From Agriotes lineatus (lineage: Eukaryota; Arthropoda; Insecta; Coleoptera; Elateridae): a stretch of 64,000 bases of DNA. Under the pieces are notes generated by a model that was given only the letters and a program-made list of their open reading frames with translations, did no database searches and was not told the origin of the DNA. This document shows positions 48,945 through 60,300 of the stretch, in pieces. The translations under genes were made by a program, and so were the position numbers. Every line of letters begins with the position of its first letter. The first letter of the stretch is position 1. The stretch spans positions 62,001 to 126,000 of the forward strand of contig CALNHX010003546.1 of assembly GCA_940337035.1 (NCBI GenBank), in the 5' to 3' direction.

Positions 48945-49804
48945 AGCTTCATCGTTTGTTTAATTTTACCTTGCAAATTGGTACATATTCGAAATTAAAC
49001 CTTGGGAACATATCATGTATTGGTTCAAAAGTTTTGCAACAAAGAGAATTAAGGTGAAAATGAGCTCTTATAAGTATTATCGAGTATAAAAGAGTTAACA
49101 TCATTTTATTTCGTAATTTTGACTTGACAACATTCATTATAGAAAAACTCCTTTCAACTGTCGCGTTTGAGGGGGGTAAACTTAAGAGGATGAACGCAAA
49201 CATTGAAATGTCTTCATATAGTGATTCACCCGCAGCATTTTTTAATGTTATAACTTTTTACAAAACTCTAGTGCATCTTCTGGTATATTCCCATCAAACA
49301 CTTGCTCCCATTGAACACTTAATAATTGTCTATACTGGATTTCAATATCATTCATCTTATCCTTCGGCATAGAATCCAACGGCAATTCAACAAATTTGGG
49401 TCTTCTGGGTTTACAATTATTTTGGGGCTGATACTCCTCACTTTGAAAAAAAAAACATTTAAATGGGATGCCATTCGTTTAATTAATTCTTGGAGAAGAA
49501 TTTTTAAAAGTTCCTTACATTTTTTCCGTAGATCTGTGACTTTTTCACAAGACAGACAAATTGGCTAGACGTAATTCAATTTCAAATTCATATCCAAAAT
49601 CACAATCATTATCTTGCATATACTCGTAGTTTTAATGAAACAGTATCGATTTTTTAAAATTATTAAGATCATTTGAGAGAGAATTTTTTCTACAGCTTTA
49701 TACCTCGACAGCCATCGTGTAGTCGATAGTTGCGTGAATTTTGTAAACTTACTGCCTGTACTTATTAAATTATAAATTTCTTTATCTACGACCACCACTA
49801 AAAG
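48945..49804 (-). pseudogene. hAT-5 transposase, C-terminal half, degenerate
   Basis: FTQLSTTRWLSRYKAVEKIL lies at 49565-49790 and the dimerisation region LSLPPSNATVERSFSIMNVV at about 49120-49190. Several stops lie between. The upstream half is cut off where the pogo element inserted at 49807. Confidence 0.65.
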
Positions 49805-50425
49805 TATCGTAAACACGGGTCACTTTAGCCCAAAAGCCCTGCTTTTATTGCGTTTTCTCATATAATTTTAAGTTAAACCAATTAATTGCGGTTGTAATAT
49901 TTTTTTCTGGTAAAGTAATATCCCCTCAACATTGTCGAGCATTTTAATTGCGATTGGCGGTCGTTAAATGGGCGTAATTATTTTTTGAAAAAGTGGGCCA
50001 AAGATAAACCACACTTCGGGTTACTTTGTCCCAGACAGCATATTCTCACTTTACTCATTGATTTTATGCGGTGGGCCAAAGTAGGACTACGACTGTCAAT
50101 AAATTTGACAAAACAGACACAGAAAATTTGAAATTTTATGTATTTTTTAGCTTAATGTATCAAAAATACTGTGTATTTTAACATCGAAACGAAAAATGCT
50201 TGGCTGGTTAAAAAACCATTTATTATAGGTAAACATAAGGCATTTACGAAAATTATACCGGTAGGTATCTACCATTTAGCGACTGGTAGTCAGCTGATTT
50301 TACGGTAGATGGATCGGGTTGAGTAGTTTACGAACGCTTGTCCTAGTGTTTAATTTAACAAGAATAACATAACCTTCAAAATTTTGTCGAATTAGTTACA
50401 TCGTCGTTATCAATATTGTTTTAAT

Positions 50426-51681
50426 ATGAACAACGAAACAGTTACAACCGTTTTTAGCATCATATCCCAGTTAATAGACAGTGATAGTGATGAAGAGATC
50501 CAAATTATTTTAAATAATCGTGGCTTAAAAAACAAGCGGTAACGTCTAGCTATAACAAATTATGCTACTAATGTAGCTCTTATGTATGAGCCTGATGGTA
50601 AGTATTAAATAATTAAACTTGCATGCAATTTATAATGCTTCCAATTAGTATTTAAGAGCCACTTCCGACTGAGAAGAGATACCTTTGAACATTTAATGGA
50701 AATATTAGCACCCTATTTGAAATCATCTAATGCAACGGGAATAGGAAGGCCAACTCACATACCAGAAAAGCAGTTACTAATAACATTAAGTATGTTATCT
50801 AACCAAAATGTTTTTAGGTTTGTTTAATAATTAGTAGTATTGATTACATTATTTGTAAATGTATGTTATCATTGTAGAAGTATCGCAGAACAATATGATG
50901 TGTCGAAGTCGACAGCATGGTTATATGTGCATAAGATTTGTGGAATTTTAGTAAAATTATCAGGAAATTATATAAAGTGGCCAACAGAAGCACAAACTCG
51001 TACAGTAATGGCAGAGTTTGAAGAGAGACAAGCATTCATGAATGTTATTGGAGTACTAGACGGAAGTCATATTCCGATAACACCTCCAAAAAACCAACAA
51101 AGGGCATACTTTAATAGAAATAAATTTCACTCAATTATTTTACAAGCAGTGTGCAATGCAAATTATATATTTACAGATGTTTTTGTAGGTATGTATAATT
51201 TAAGTAACCTTAACGTGCAAACATAATTAAATTTGTATTTTTAGGTTTCCCTGGTTGCGCACACGATGCAAGATTATTTCGGAATTCCGATTTAGGGAAA
51301 AAGATTGAAGACAATCCGGCAGCCCTTTTCCCACGTAATAGATATATTTTGGCAGACTCGGCATATAAAAATACTAATTACGTTCTTACACCATTTCGAG
51401 ACAATGAACATCTGACTCGACTACAAAATAATTATAAACATTCATTTGGATTATTGAAAGGACGTTTCAGAATTTCAAAACATGTCAATATATATCAAAC
51501 TAAACTTATTCCTCCATTAGTATTAGCATGTTGTGTACTTTACAATATATGTATGCTAAAAAATGATATTGTTGATCCAGATATTGATGATAATGCTCGC
51601 CCTGACATTTTTTATAATGGCAATGATAATGTTGGTTTAAATAAAAGAAATCTTATTGCCGATGTGCTTTATAATCAATAA
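50426..51681 (+). pseudogene. Harbinger-4 transposase (HARBI1-like), four exons, catalytic Glu deleted
   Basis: The exons are 50426-50598, about 50651-50817, 50876-51196 and 51247-51681; phases match at each GT-AG join. The first has one TAA. The core has GVLDGSHIPI (first D) and ILADSAYKNTNYVLTPF (second D). The next block reads LQNNYKHSFGLLKGRFR, and about ten residues that normally include the catalytic Glu (RxxxERAFG) are missing. The family is close to HARBI1 but distinct from Harbinger-1 to -3. The product would be inactive even without the stop. Confidence 0.82.
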
Positions 51682-52061
51682 TGAACAAATTCGCTACATT
51701 ATGTAAGGCGATAAGAAAATAATATACATTTTAATGTAAATAAAGTATTAGTTTTCTTGAACGTACATACTTTTAAAATATATAAAAAACTATTTCTTTA
51801 GGACATTAATTAATTCTTTCAGCATATTCATTTTATCTTGGTGGCGTGCAGCAGCATCTGCTCTCAACTGCTTTATCCAATCCGGTTCTTTGTTATTAGA
51901 TGCTTTCCTCTTACGGCAACTTAAATTTTCAAAATAAGATTACAAAAAATAACTTACTTGTGCTCTACTTGAACTACGAGAGGATTCTTCTGATGAAGGC
52001 CCAGCATCAAAATAAGGCCAAGTACTAGCACCCTGACCAGTTTTTCCATTCGAATCTATTA

Positions 52062-52802
52062 TCTTTATATATATAATTCGTCTGTACGTGTGTATGTAAC
52101 TGAACTCCTCCTAAACGGCTGGAGCGATTGTAATGAAATTTTGTGTTTGTGTTTGGGTGGAATCATGGATGGTTTAGATTCACAATTGGACCCGGAAGGT
52201 GGCGCTGCAATCGGGTTCTACAAATAAAAAAAAAATTTTTTTTACGAATTTCTTTTTTAAAAATTTTTTAAGACTTCTCGCATATTAAAACATATAACCC
52301 CAAAATGTTACCTCCCCACCACCCCCAATATTTTTTAAAATGAAAAAAATCGAAAATTCGAATATCGAAAAAACGTTTGCTGAATCCGCTAATAGCAGGC
52401 AGCGGGCAGGAAAACGTCTGTCGGGTATACTCTATTCACTATAGTCCCGGATTGTCAATGTCAAAATCCAATTAAAAACAATCCTTTATATCATGGTTAA
52501 TAGTTTTAAGTCAAGCTATGGGTAACTAGAAACAATTAATAAAGCTGCTAATGTCAAAATTATAAATTATAGGTTATATTTCGAACTGACTTAAGCAAAA
52601 GTAAATAACAGTTGCCAGGTAAAAAAAACCCAAATTTTCAAAATTACGCTTTTGCGTTGTCCAACCTAGTAGTAACAAAAAAACCAATAGAAATTCAACA
52701 GTGCTACCATAAAACGTCATTTTTGACAATCCGGGACCATAGTGAACAGAGTATACGCTAATAGTAGGCAGCGGGCAGGACAACGTCTGTCGGGTCGGCT
52801 AG
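52062..52802. mobile_element. Helitron inside Harbinger-4
   Basis: The 5' end is TCTTTATATATATAATTCG after an A, and the 3' end is a GC-rich hairpin region followed by CTAG before a T, as expected for insertion between A and T without duplication. It encodes nothing. It contains two copies of the AGGCAGCGGGCAGG-AACGTCTGTCGGG terminus (about 52391-52425 and 52757-52795). Confidence 0.85.
52428..52753. mobile_element. Small TIR element inside the Helitron
   Basis: The ends TACTCTATTCACTATAGTCC and, inverted, TACTCTGTTCACTATGGTCC pair over about 35 bp, flanked by TA on each side. It sits between the two copies of the Helitron terminus. Confidence 0.7.
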
Positions 52803-53509
52803 TTAGTTTATAAGTCTTTTTGAGGTTTCTGAATTTTACATCGCACTGATCACTAGTAAATCCAGTGTTACCTTTTGTATTTATTTTTGTAGCTATCGAT
52901 AACCAAATCGATTTATTACTCTTCTTTGCAGATTTAAATAATTGTACATTTTCTCTGTACAATTCCAATATTAGCTTAATGTTTGCGGTTGTCCATTTGG
53001 TCCCAGTTTCTTTATTTGCATTTATCTCTAAAAGTATACTTTGGCTAATTTCAAAAATAATTACTTTATATACTATTTATTACCTTCCAATGTATTTTCT
53101 CCAGTGTAGTTTTCTTCACCATTACAGTCATCCTGAACTACATGATCTTCATCGAAGTGTCGTTGTACAATGGAGTAATCCCCTTGGAATCCATATATCG
53201 AACATTCTGCAAGTATATCTTGTGCACTGTCCATGATTTCAATTTGCAAACTGCAATGAAACAGCACTAAAACACCACAGTTCCCAAATTTTAGAGGTTA
53301 TGTCATGTGCTTTTCCCGCATTTACCGACGAGTTTAGTCGATCCAAAAATCATCAACCTGGTAGTTGCACCGGGTAAATTCGGTGGATTTTTTAAACGCG
53401 AGGCGAATTAACCGGTTACATTTACGAACGCAGTTGGTGCAAGCGGTATCTACCCGGTATAATTTTCGTAAATGCCTGTAAGGTTTCAATACAAAATGCA
53501 GGTAGATTT

Positions 53510-55342
53510 TTATTCACTGTTAATTTCAGCCACCGAGAAAAAACCTCGTTTAAGAGCTTTGGGAAGTGCAATCTTCTTCTTTATATCATGCCACTTATAA
53601 AACAAAGAATCCTTTTCTTTAGGCCATTTCCAGTGTTTTCTGTCATTTCCATGCAATCAACAACTGCTCCTTCAGTGTTTGTAGATATTACAACTCCGGG
53701 ATATTCTTTTTTTTTGCCACATTACAGACACAAAGTCTCCTGTTTTAACCAAATCTTTCAACAAAGAAGGCGGTTGTTCCGCAGATGACGTGCTTGGTGT
53801 AGATTCTTCTACAAATGCCTTTGAAAGAGGATTTTCAGTCGTCGAATTTGCAGTTGAATAACTCATGTTATCCATGTCTTCATCAACACTACTAAGTGGG
53901 CTATTACCCGCGGATGCGATGCTGAAGTTATCGGAATCATCATCTGAAGATATGTCGGATATAGCGGGTCTTTTTGGTCTACCTTTTTTTTCGCGGAGGT
54001 TGTGGGTGTATTTCAGAAACAGGAGAATTCATACCTTCGATGTCACTAGGGCAGATGCTCTGGCCAGGGGGAACAGATAATTTCTGTCGGCGGTTTGATC
54101 TTGGAACGACATCATTTCTCTTTTCTTGAAGTCTTAGTAGAAAAGCTTCTCCAACTGTATTCAGATTAATATCTCTATCCTGCTGAAGCAAGCGACTCAA
54201 AATTTCGTCTTTGTTGATTGGTACGACGCCGGCCTTTCTGAAGCCCGATATTAAATTTTGGCTTACATTCGGTTCAAGCTCATCCAACGCCTTTTTTAAT
54301 AGGGCAGGAAACTGATCTTTTGGCAGTACGCATTTCGTCAATATTTCTTTCCATTTCATTTTTAGTGGTCGAAAGTAAGCAATGTCTAAAGGCTGAGTAA
54401 GGTGAGTGGAGTTTGGTGGCAAACACACAAACACCACGTTATTCTCTTGACACATTCTCAAAACATTAGGACTGATGTGAGAGCTTAAATTATCTCCAAT
54501 AAGAATCTTTTTTTCGGGTTGTCGCTTAAGGATAGGTAAAAGATGTGACATAAACCACGCTTCAAAGGTTGCAGTATCCATACAACCATGTTTGGTTCGG
54601 TTGTACCGTGCCCCGTGGGGTCCATTTTCTGTCCATGTGGACCACAAATTTGCGGCCTTATAGATAATGTATGGTGGTATTGTTTTACCAGAAGCATTCC
54701 CACAAAACATAACCGATGTGCTGGATTTCGTCGAATTCAAAATTCTTTCCGGATATTTGCATGCTCTACGACAAATTATAAGTTTTCGTCCAGCATCGTC
54801 GCTAAGGTTAGTTTCATCGTAGTTGTAGAATCTCTCAGGAGGAACATCTCCCACCACAACGCTCAGATTGTTGATGTACTCCGAGATAATCGTTTCATTT
54901 ACAGCAGCTCGAACTTTTTTAATATTTGCTGCAAATCGAACAGTTAACACACGGTGTCTTTTCAAAAATGATTTCATCCAGTCGCGGCCTGGAAGATTAT
55001 TTTTAAATATTGGAACAGTTCGACCTTGACTGGTTAGATATGCTTTTACAGTAAATCTAAAATCCAATTCATCTGCAGGAAAACCAAATTCAAAAAGTCG
55101 AATGATGTGACTGGCAAAAAAAATTCTTCCTGATTAGTGAAAACTGTAGGATGTTCGGGCTTTCCAGAAAATTGACTTTTCAATTTATACTTAATGGTGC
55201 TTCTACAGATCCCGTAGTGAGATGATGCCACCCTTTGGCTCATACGTCCTGACCTAATGGCGTCCAAACATTCTTCAAGCTTATCAGAACTGTACTCGGC
55301 ATAATTTCGACTACCGGGGTTCCTTTTGTAGGAATTCGGCAT
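53510..55342 (-). pseudogene. pogo transposase with CENP-B-like helix-turn-helix, two frameshifts
   Basis: The N-terminus (55342-55046) has a psq-type helix-turn-helix: LEECLDAIRSGRMSQRVASS, HYGICRSTIKYKLK. A CENP-B-like region (PGRDWMKSFLKRHRVL) follows. The DDE core has FYNYDETNLSDD (first D), ILIGDNLSSHIS (second D) and LTQPLDIAYFRPLK (third D). The tail is acidic and Ser-rich and ends at 53510. Frame breaks fall in a T8 run near 55118 and in an A/T run near 53990, so they could be slippage or sequencing errors. Removing them would give roughly 600 residues. Confidence 0.88.
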
Positions 55343-55912
55343 ATTTTTTACTATAATCTAAAACAAAATCATTCCATGACTCACACTTAAAATTTTTAAA
55401 TTAAGCAAGTAATATTTGACTCGATTTTAGGTTGAAGAGAAAAAGCATTGTATTCCAAAAGTGGTTTTGCATATGTGTGGGTTACTTTGGCCCACTCATG
55501 ACCTGGGCCAAAGTTACCCGTAAATCTCATTTTAAGAGCGCGACTTTTGTAAATAATTTAATTGCACAAATATCAGTTTCTAAATTTCAAACTTGATTCG
55601 GAAATTGTTTAACTAATATTAAAAGGAATCAAAATGAGCACAATCTTCAACAGGTGCAGGCGTAAAAGTTTACAACTTACAAAAACGTGCTCCAAGTGCA
55701 GGCTAGTGCATACGACTGCATTATTCCCGCCAATGTAACCTAATATTCAGTTCAAGGGTTTAGGCAACTGCTGAGAGGTGCCATCTACTGGAAATGGCGG
55801 TAAATTACTCAAATAGTTCGCCCTACAGGTTTCTTATCAAATTAGTTAACACTTTTTTTCATCGTGGACCAAAGTAGCCCCCTAAGGGACAAAGTAACCC
55901 TCGTTTACGGTA

Positions 55913-56690
55913 GGCCTTTTAGCGCTAGCTTGTTTCACTAAAAGTGACGTTTTATAGTTTACCGTGGTTAAAGAAATCAGCTGTTTACTTTTAGCCCATG
56001 TGCTAAAAGTGAAGTGAGGTTATAAAACTACAATTTCGAACTGGAAGTGAAGTTGTAAAGTTATTCTAGTTGCTTCTTGCGTTACAGGTAAAGTGTTTTT
56101 GAAATAATTAAAGCGTTATGTAATGAATACAGTCAGATGTGGAGTATTAATAATTAAATTTCGTAACTGACCTTGACTACTGTCATTCGCAAACATTCGC
56201 CCGCGCGGCATGGCCTACTGTTTATTATGACATAAGTTAGAACTGTCGTAGATGCAAACCTTTATTAAATCGATATTTATGGATTAGTAACAGTAAAATT
56301 AAGGTCGTAGATAAAATATTGTATGCAACGCGTGCTAAAAGTCGTTTATGCAGGAGACATGTTATGAAACTAAGCCTTCGGCTTCGTTTCATAATATTCA
56401 TGTTTCGTGCTTAAAAGTCAACTTTTAGCACTTGTTGCATAAATAGCTATTATAATTGCTTAGGCGAACTGCACTGTACCTAAGCCAGTTATAAGTTTCC
56501 TTAAGCAAAAAATGTATTTTATCAGAAAAACTTCCAAAGCCTTTGAATGAGAATAGACGGGAGGCTGTGGCAAATACATTTTACTAACACGAAATGATTC
56601 AACTCGAATTGTTTTTTTTAGCAACGTATAACGCGAATTATGTTCGCCACACATATTTGAAGCCCCAACTGTACCAAATCTATCAAATTT
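55913..56690. other. Unassigned, with repeated inverted pieces
   Basis: CTAAAAGT/ACTTTTAG motifs occur about seven times in both orientations (55937-56430), and palindromic sequence such as CTTCGGCTTCG lies near 56382. It may be a fold-back or MITE; no gene was recognised. Confidence 0.4.
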
Positions 56691-56694
56691 TTGC

Positions 56695-56945
56695 TTGATA
56701 TAAGTCTTGAGCTGTGGTTTTTATAACTGATATAAATGTAAGGAACTGCAGCTTAATTTTATTGTCCTTTACAGAGTAATACTTGATGTTGATGCACAGT
56801 AGTTTATCAATGCTTACATCTGTAGATTCGTCGACTATTAATGACCACCGTGAGTTGCCCAAATCCTTGATTAAATCACCAATAACGAGAGAGCGATTAC
56901 ACCTTTAATTATTGCCGCACATTTAGTTCTGTGAAGATGAAAAAT
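56695..56945 (-). pseudogene. hAT fragment with first catalytic block
   Basis: Read on the minus strand it gives KDLGNSRWSLIVDESTDVSI and LLCINIKYYSVKDN, the first catalytic Asp region of a hAT transposase, with one frame break. It lies downstream of hAT-6, whose middle part belongs after it, so the pieces are out of order. Confidence 0.55.
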
Positions 56946-57313
56946 GAAATATTTATTTAAGATCTCAGATAAATGATCAATTCTCCTTATTGATGAATGA
57001 TTTTCTATGTAATTAGCTAAAATGATTTCCTTTTTTTAAATTGAATTATTTGAAACAGCAACGCCTGAAAAAAATAGAAGTAAAAAATATAGGTAATTGT
57101 TAAGTAAAATTGATATGGTATGAGATCGGATGATAGATTAAGACTTTCCTAAAGAAGAATTAAAGGTTCTTTAACAGCTTTCAACGTATTCATAACTGAT
57201 AAGTTTGAAATTTGTTGCACAATTTTAGCGTTCTCAGGTAATCTTTGATATAGTTGGTCATACAATTTCAGAGGAATATCCATAGTTGCAGAAATTAAAC
57301 TACTCTTCGTTTT

Positions 57314-58054
57314 TTAACTTCTTAGAGAAACGTAACTCTTCCAGTGTTTTTTCTTGCCTAAATTCAGTGGATCTATTCTACACGTCGGTAAATCTATTCT
57401 TTTTGTTATAGAATTTACCAAGAAAACCAAATAATTAACGGGATCTACAACATTCGACTGAAAGGACTTGTTTACCGTTTGGACATCGTTCAAGATTGGT
57501 TTTAAAAATTGATGATAGGCTAAATTAATATCGTCGCAGTACATTGAATAAAGCAATTCCGACACTTGTCACTAGATCTAGCAACTTGAAAATGAGTTTT
57601 CAATTCGATCCACTGATTCAGTATTTTATTGTTCTATTGACAGCTGGTTCAATCGACAACAGCGCGGTTGACAGGCTCAGATAATTTGTAATGGTTCATG
57701 ACCATCGTTAATTGTACGATACAAGTTACAATACTGCACCTGCTTTAGAATGGACCTGGAAAACCAGGAATAAGTTTCGCTACATAAAAAATCCAGGTTT
57801 CTCGGTCAAGTATCATTGATAGCGGCTGATACTGCAAGTTGTAGAGAATAGCATACACATCGAATAAGAATTAATGATTTAATTTCATCTCTAAGTAATT
57901 TGTACACTCCATTATTGACATCTGTCATAACGCTAGCATTATCCGTGCCAATTCCAACCAAGTTGGTTACTTTGATCCACATATCGGATATAGCTTTCAA
58001 TACATTTACAATACTGGCATTATTGAAATCGTTAGGATCAGCATATTTCCTCAT
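57314..58054 (-). pseudogene. hAT-6 transposase, middle fragment
   Basis: 58054-57806 reads MWIKVTNLVGIGTDNASVMT (second catalytic D), then LILIRCVCYSLQLAVSAA. 57565-57314 reads YHQFLKPILNDVQTVNKSFQ and LPTCRIDPLNLG. Stops lie between and both ends are missing. Confidence 0.65.
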
Positions 58055-58259
58055 TCCATTAATTGCTTTTCTTGTATCTAAACCAAATCTCGTACATAAT
58101 CTCTGTTTGATTCACACAGATGCGTGCATCAAAACCTTTTTGATTATAATTAATCATGTAATTCAAGTCATAACTGTTCTATCTCATTCAAAGGTCGTGG
58201 TAAAGTCAAATTTGCATCTTGCCGTATTTGTTTGCCTCAGTTAATATTGGAAAGGAATT

Positions 58260-58984
58260 TGTAAGCTTCCCTTAATGGCTTTTAAGCGGATGGATACATT
58301 TTCTAATAGAACTTAAGTCGACTTAGCATAGTTGGGAATCATGTGTTTATGGATTTCGTTCAATGCCTCATTGAGAGAGCTTAGCATTAAGATTCTTAGA
58401 ATAAGTATTTATTCCTACGTGCGACGCTCCGATTGGCTACGCAGGATCGCCTCAGCCAATAGTGTTTGAGCTTTCCCCTCCTTGATGAATTTGCGAGTTC
58501 GGCTCGTTGTAAATTCAGCGTTAGTTAGATTCAGAATTTCGAGTAAGCAAGTTCAGCTATGCTTTGTGCTGGTTTGCGGTTCGGTATAACTCCCTGGTAA
58601 AGACGGTTCCAGGTTGTTATGTGTGACGGTTACGCGCAATTCCCTATTTTCGCGTGGCCAATCCAAGCGTATCACAACAGTTGAAGCTATTGTAAAAAAC
58701 CATCGGTCCATCAGTGACGTTTGTAATCGTTGTTACTCAATATACTCGTGTTTGTTAAGTCTTGTTTCACTCCAACAACTAACTGAACCCAAGTCAAGGG
58801 TTATTAAGTGGCAGTTCCCGGCAATCCCATTGAACCGGAATTCGCAGCGGATTAACTGGGGGCCCCATTCGTGGTAGCCTCTTTTCAAGTTAATCATACA
58901 AAAAACATTGGTCCGGATTAACTGGGGGCCCCATTCGTGGAAGCCTCTTTTCAAGTTAATCATACAAAAAACAATCTCTTTATT
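58260..58984. other. Possible LTR-like leader with a tandem 66-bp repeat
   Basis: From 58849 a 66-bp unit starting GGATTAACTGGGGGCCCC is repeated once from 58915 with few changes. TGGGGGCCCC could be a tRNA primer site next to a lost LTR, but no paired LTR was found. The rest is unassigned. Confidence 0.4.
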
Positions 58985-60300
58985 TCACTCTCACCATATT
59001 TGACAGATGAACTATCTAGCCAAGACGACTTTTCAAATACCTGCAAATCCACCAGTATAGAACTTTCTTCACTGATAAGCCTAGCTTTCATATTGTCTAT
59101 TAAAGTTTGTAGAAACTGCCCGCTATTAATTTCTTGTACACTGCTTGCTCTCAGTTTGCAATTGCATCTAGTACATCAGAAAATTTCCAAAACTCGAATA
59201 GTTCGCATCACATCTGCATCTGCTTTTTTAAGAGTAGTGGTTCGTCTTTGTAATTCAATAGACAGATTAGGCAATTCTTCCAAACAATCATACATAATAC
59301 TAAAATTCTTCAAAACGCCCGCGCTAGCTAATTTTCCGGCAAGATTTGCAAACTTCGTTCTTGTACGCCCGTCACGGGACACATCCTCTGCGGTATTGCT
59401 AAAATGCAGAAAAAAAATTCCAAACCGCGTCAATAGTCCTATAACTGCTTGCTACCCAACGTACATCAAATATACGTCCACGTGTAAGAATTTCCACTTC
59501 AAGTTGTGTTGCAGCATCGCTTAGTTATTGCTAATTTTGATTTGATTGACTATATAGGTAAACTGTATATACACTCTAAATACACTGCAAATAATTTGTT
59601 GACGTCACATTTTTTAACGCATCTCCAACAGCTAATTCGAGTCGGTGGCTCATACAGTGTCAATTCAAAACGGATGGAAATATGTAAATAATGCGTGAGG
59701 TAACACCAGACTTTTTCCAATCATCACACTTGCTCCATCAGACACAAAAGATACCCAGATATTTGATAAATAATAATCATTTATAAATCCACATTAGTTC
59801 AAGGTTTTAATCAATGAATCTGTGATATGTTCAGCTCCTTGGTTGTTCAGTTCCACTAAATCCACACACTACAAAATCGGCTCAGTTGATAAAACAAAGT
59901 ATAAACAATAAGCACACTTTTTCGCCCGATAGTAGATGATTCGTCAACAAGAACTGATAATGTGGCTTTTCTTTCGATTATGTGCAAAATCATTCTGTTT
60001 GTCGTTTCATGCGCAATGTGTTTATTCCACAATTTGTGTAGAACTATATCTAGAATGTAAGGTAGCCCCTAGATCAGCTCCATTGTATTGTTGCAGTTCT
60101 ATTAAACCACAATGATCAGTAAATAGCCGATCCGATTTCGCTGAATAAAATACACCGTACGGAAAACTTTCCCAGTTGCTTGATCTGCTTGTTTCTGACA
60201 ACATTTTTTAGCCTATTTTTTAATTTCTGATGCTAGTTGATGCGATTTTGATTCAGCATGTTTTTTTAGTTTTACACGTAAACAACTTAACTGGGTGGAA
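58985..60300 (-). pseudogene. hAT-7 transposase (KIAA1586/ZMYM-like), degenerate
   Basis: From the N side: a finger-like LKKHAESKSHQLASEIKK, then NWESFPYGVFYSAKSDRLF and QQYNGADLGATLHSRYSSTQ (60022-60204). A VDESSTIGRKSVLIVYTLF block supplies the first D, and FVSDGASVMIG the second. WHCMSHRLELAVGDAL and VRWVASSYRTIDAVW follow, then FSIMYDCLEELPNLSIELQRR at about 59290. Many stops and shifts are present. The dimerisation region is not visible. Confidence 0.7.

Larger units (their letters stand above)
51790..53234 (-). pseudogene. Harbinger-4 Myb/SANT-like partner gene, split by a Helitron
   Basis: Exon 1 (53234-53084) begins MDSAQDILAECSIYGF. Exon 2 starts at 53027 and carries a trihelix/Myb-like domain (TKWTTANIKLI, SIWLSIATKINTKG, CDVKFRNLKKTYK). 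The Helitron at 52062-52802 interrupts it; without it TYKL joins IIDSNGKTGQGASTWPYF in frame. The last exon (about 51919-51790) encodes RKRKASNNKEPDWIKQLRAD and a coiled end; its acceptor phase is off by one base. Confidence 0.78.
50238..53477. mobile_element. Harbinger-4 transposon, split by a Helitron
   Basis: The ends read AGGCATTTACGAAAATTATA on both sides in opposite orientation, about 33 bp. The flanks ATA and GTA are a possible 3-bp duplication with one mismatch. It lies inside pogo, 33 bp from the end of the pogo transposase. Transposase and partner genes are tail to tail, unlike the other three copies. Confidence 0.85.
49807..55910. mobile_element. pogo-type transposon, split by Harbinger-4
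   Basis: The ends read TCGTAAACACGGGTCACTTT and, inverted, CCGTAAACGAGGGTTACTTT. TA flanks both sides (49805-49806 and 55911-55912). GGGTTACTTTGGCCC-like motifs occur about seven times near the two ends, in both orientations. Without Harbinger-4 the element is about 2.9 kb. Confidence 0.88.
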
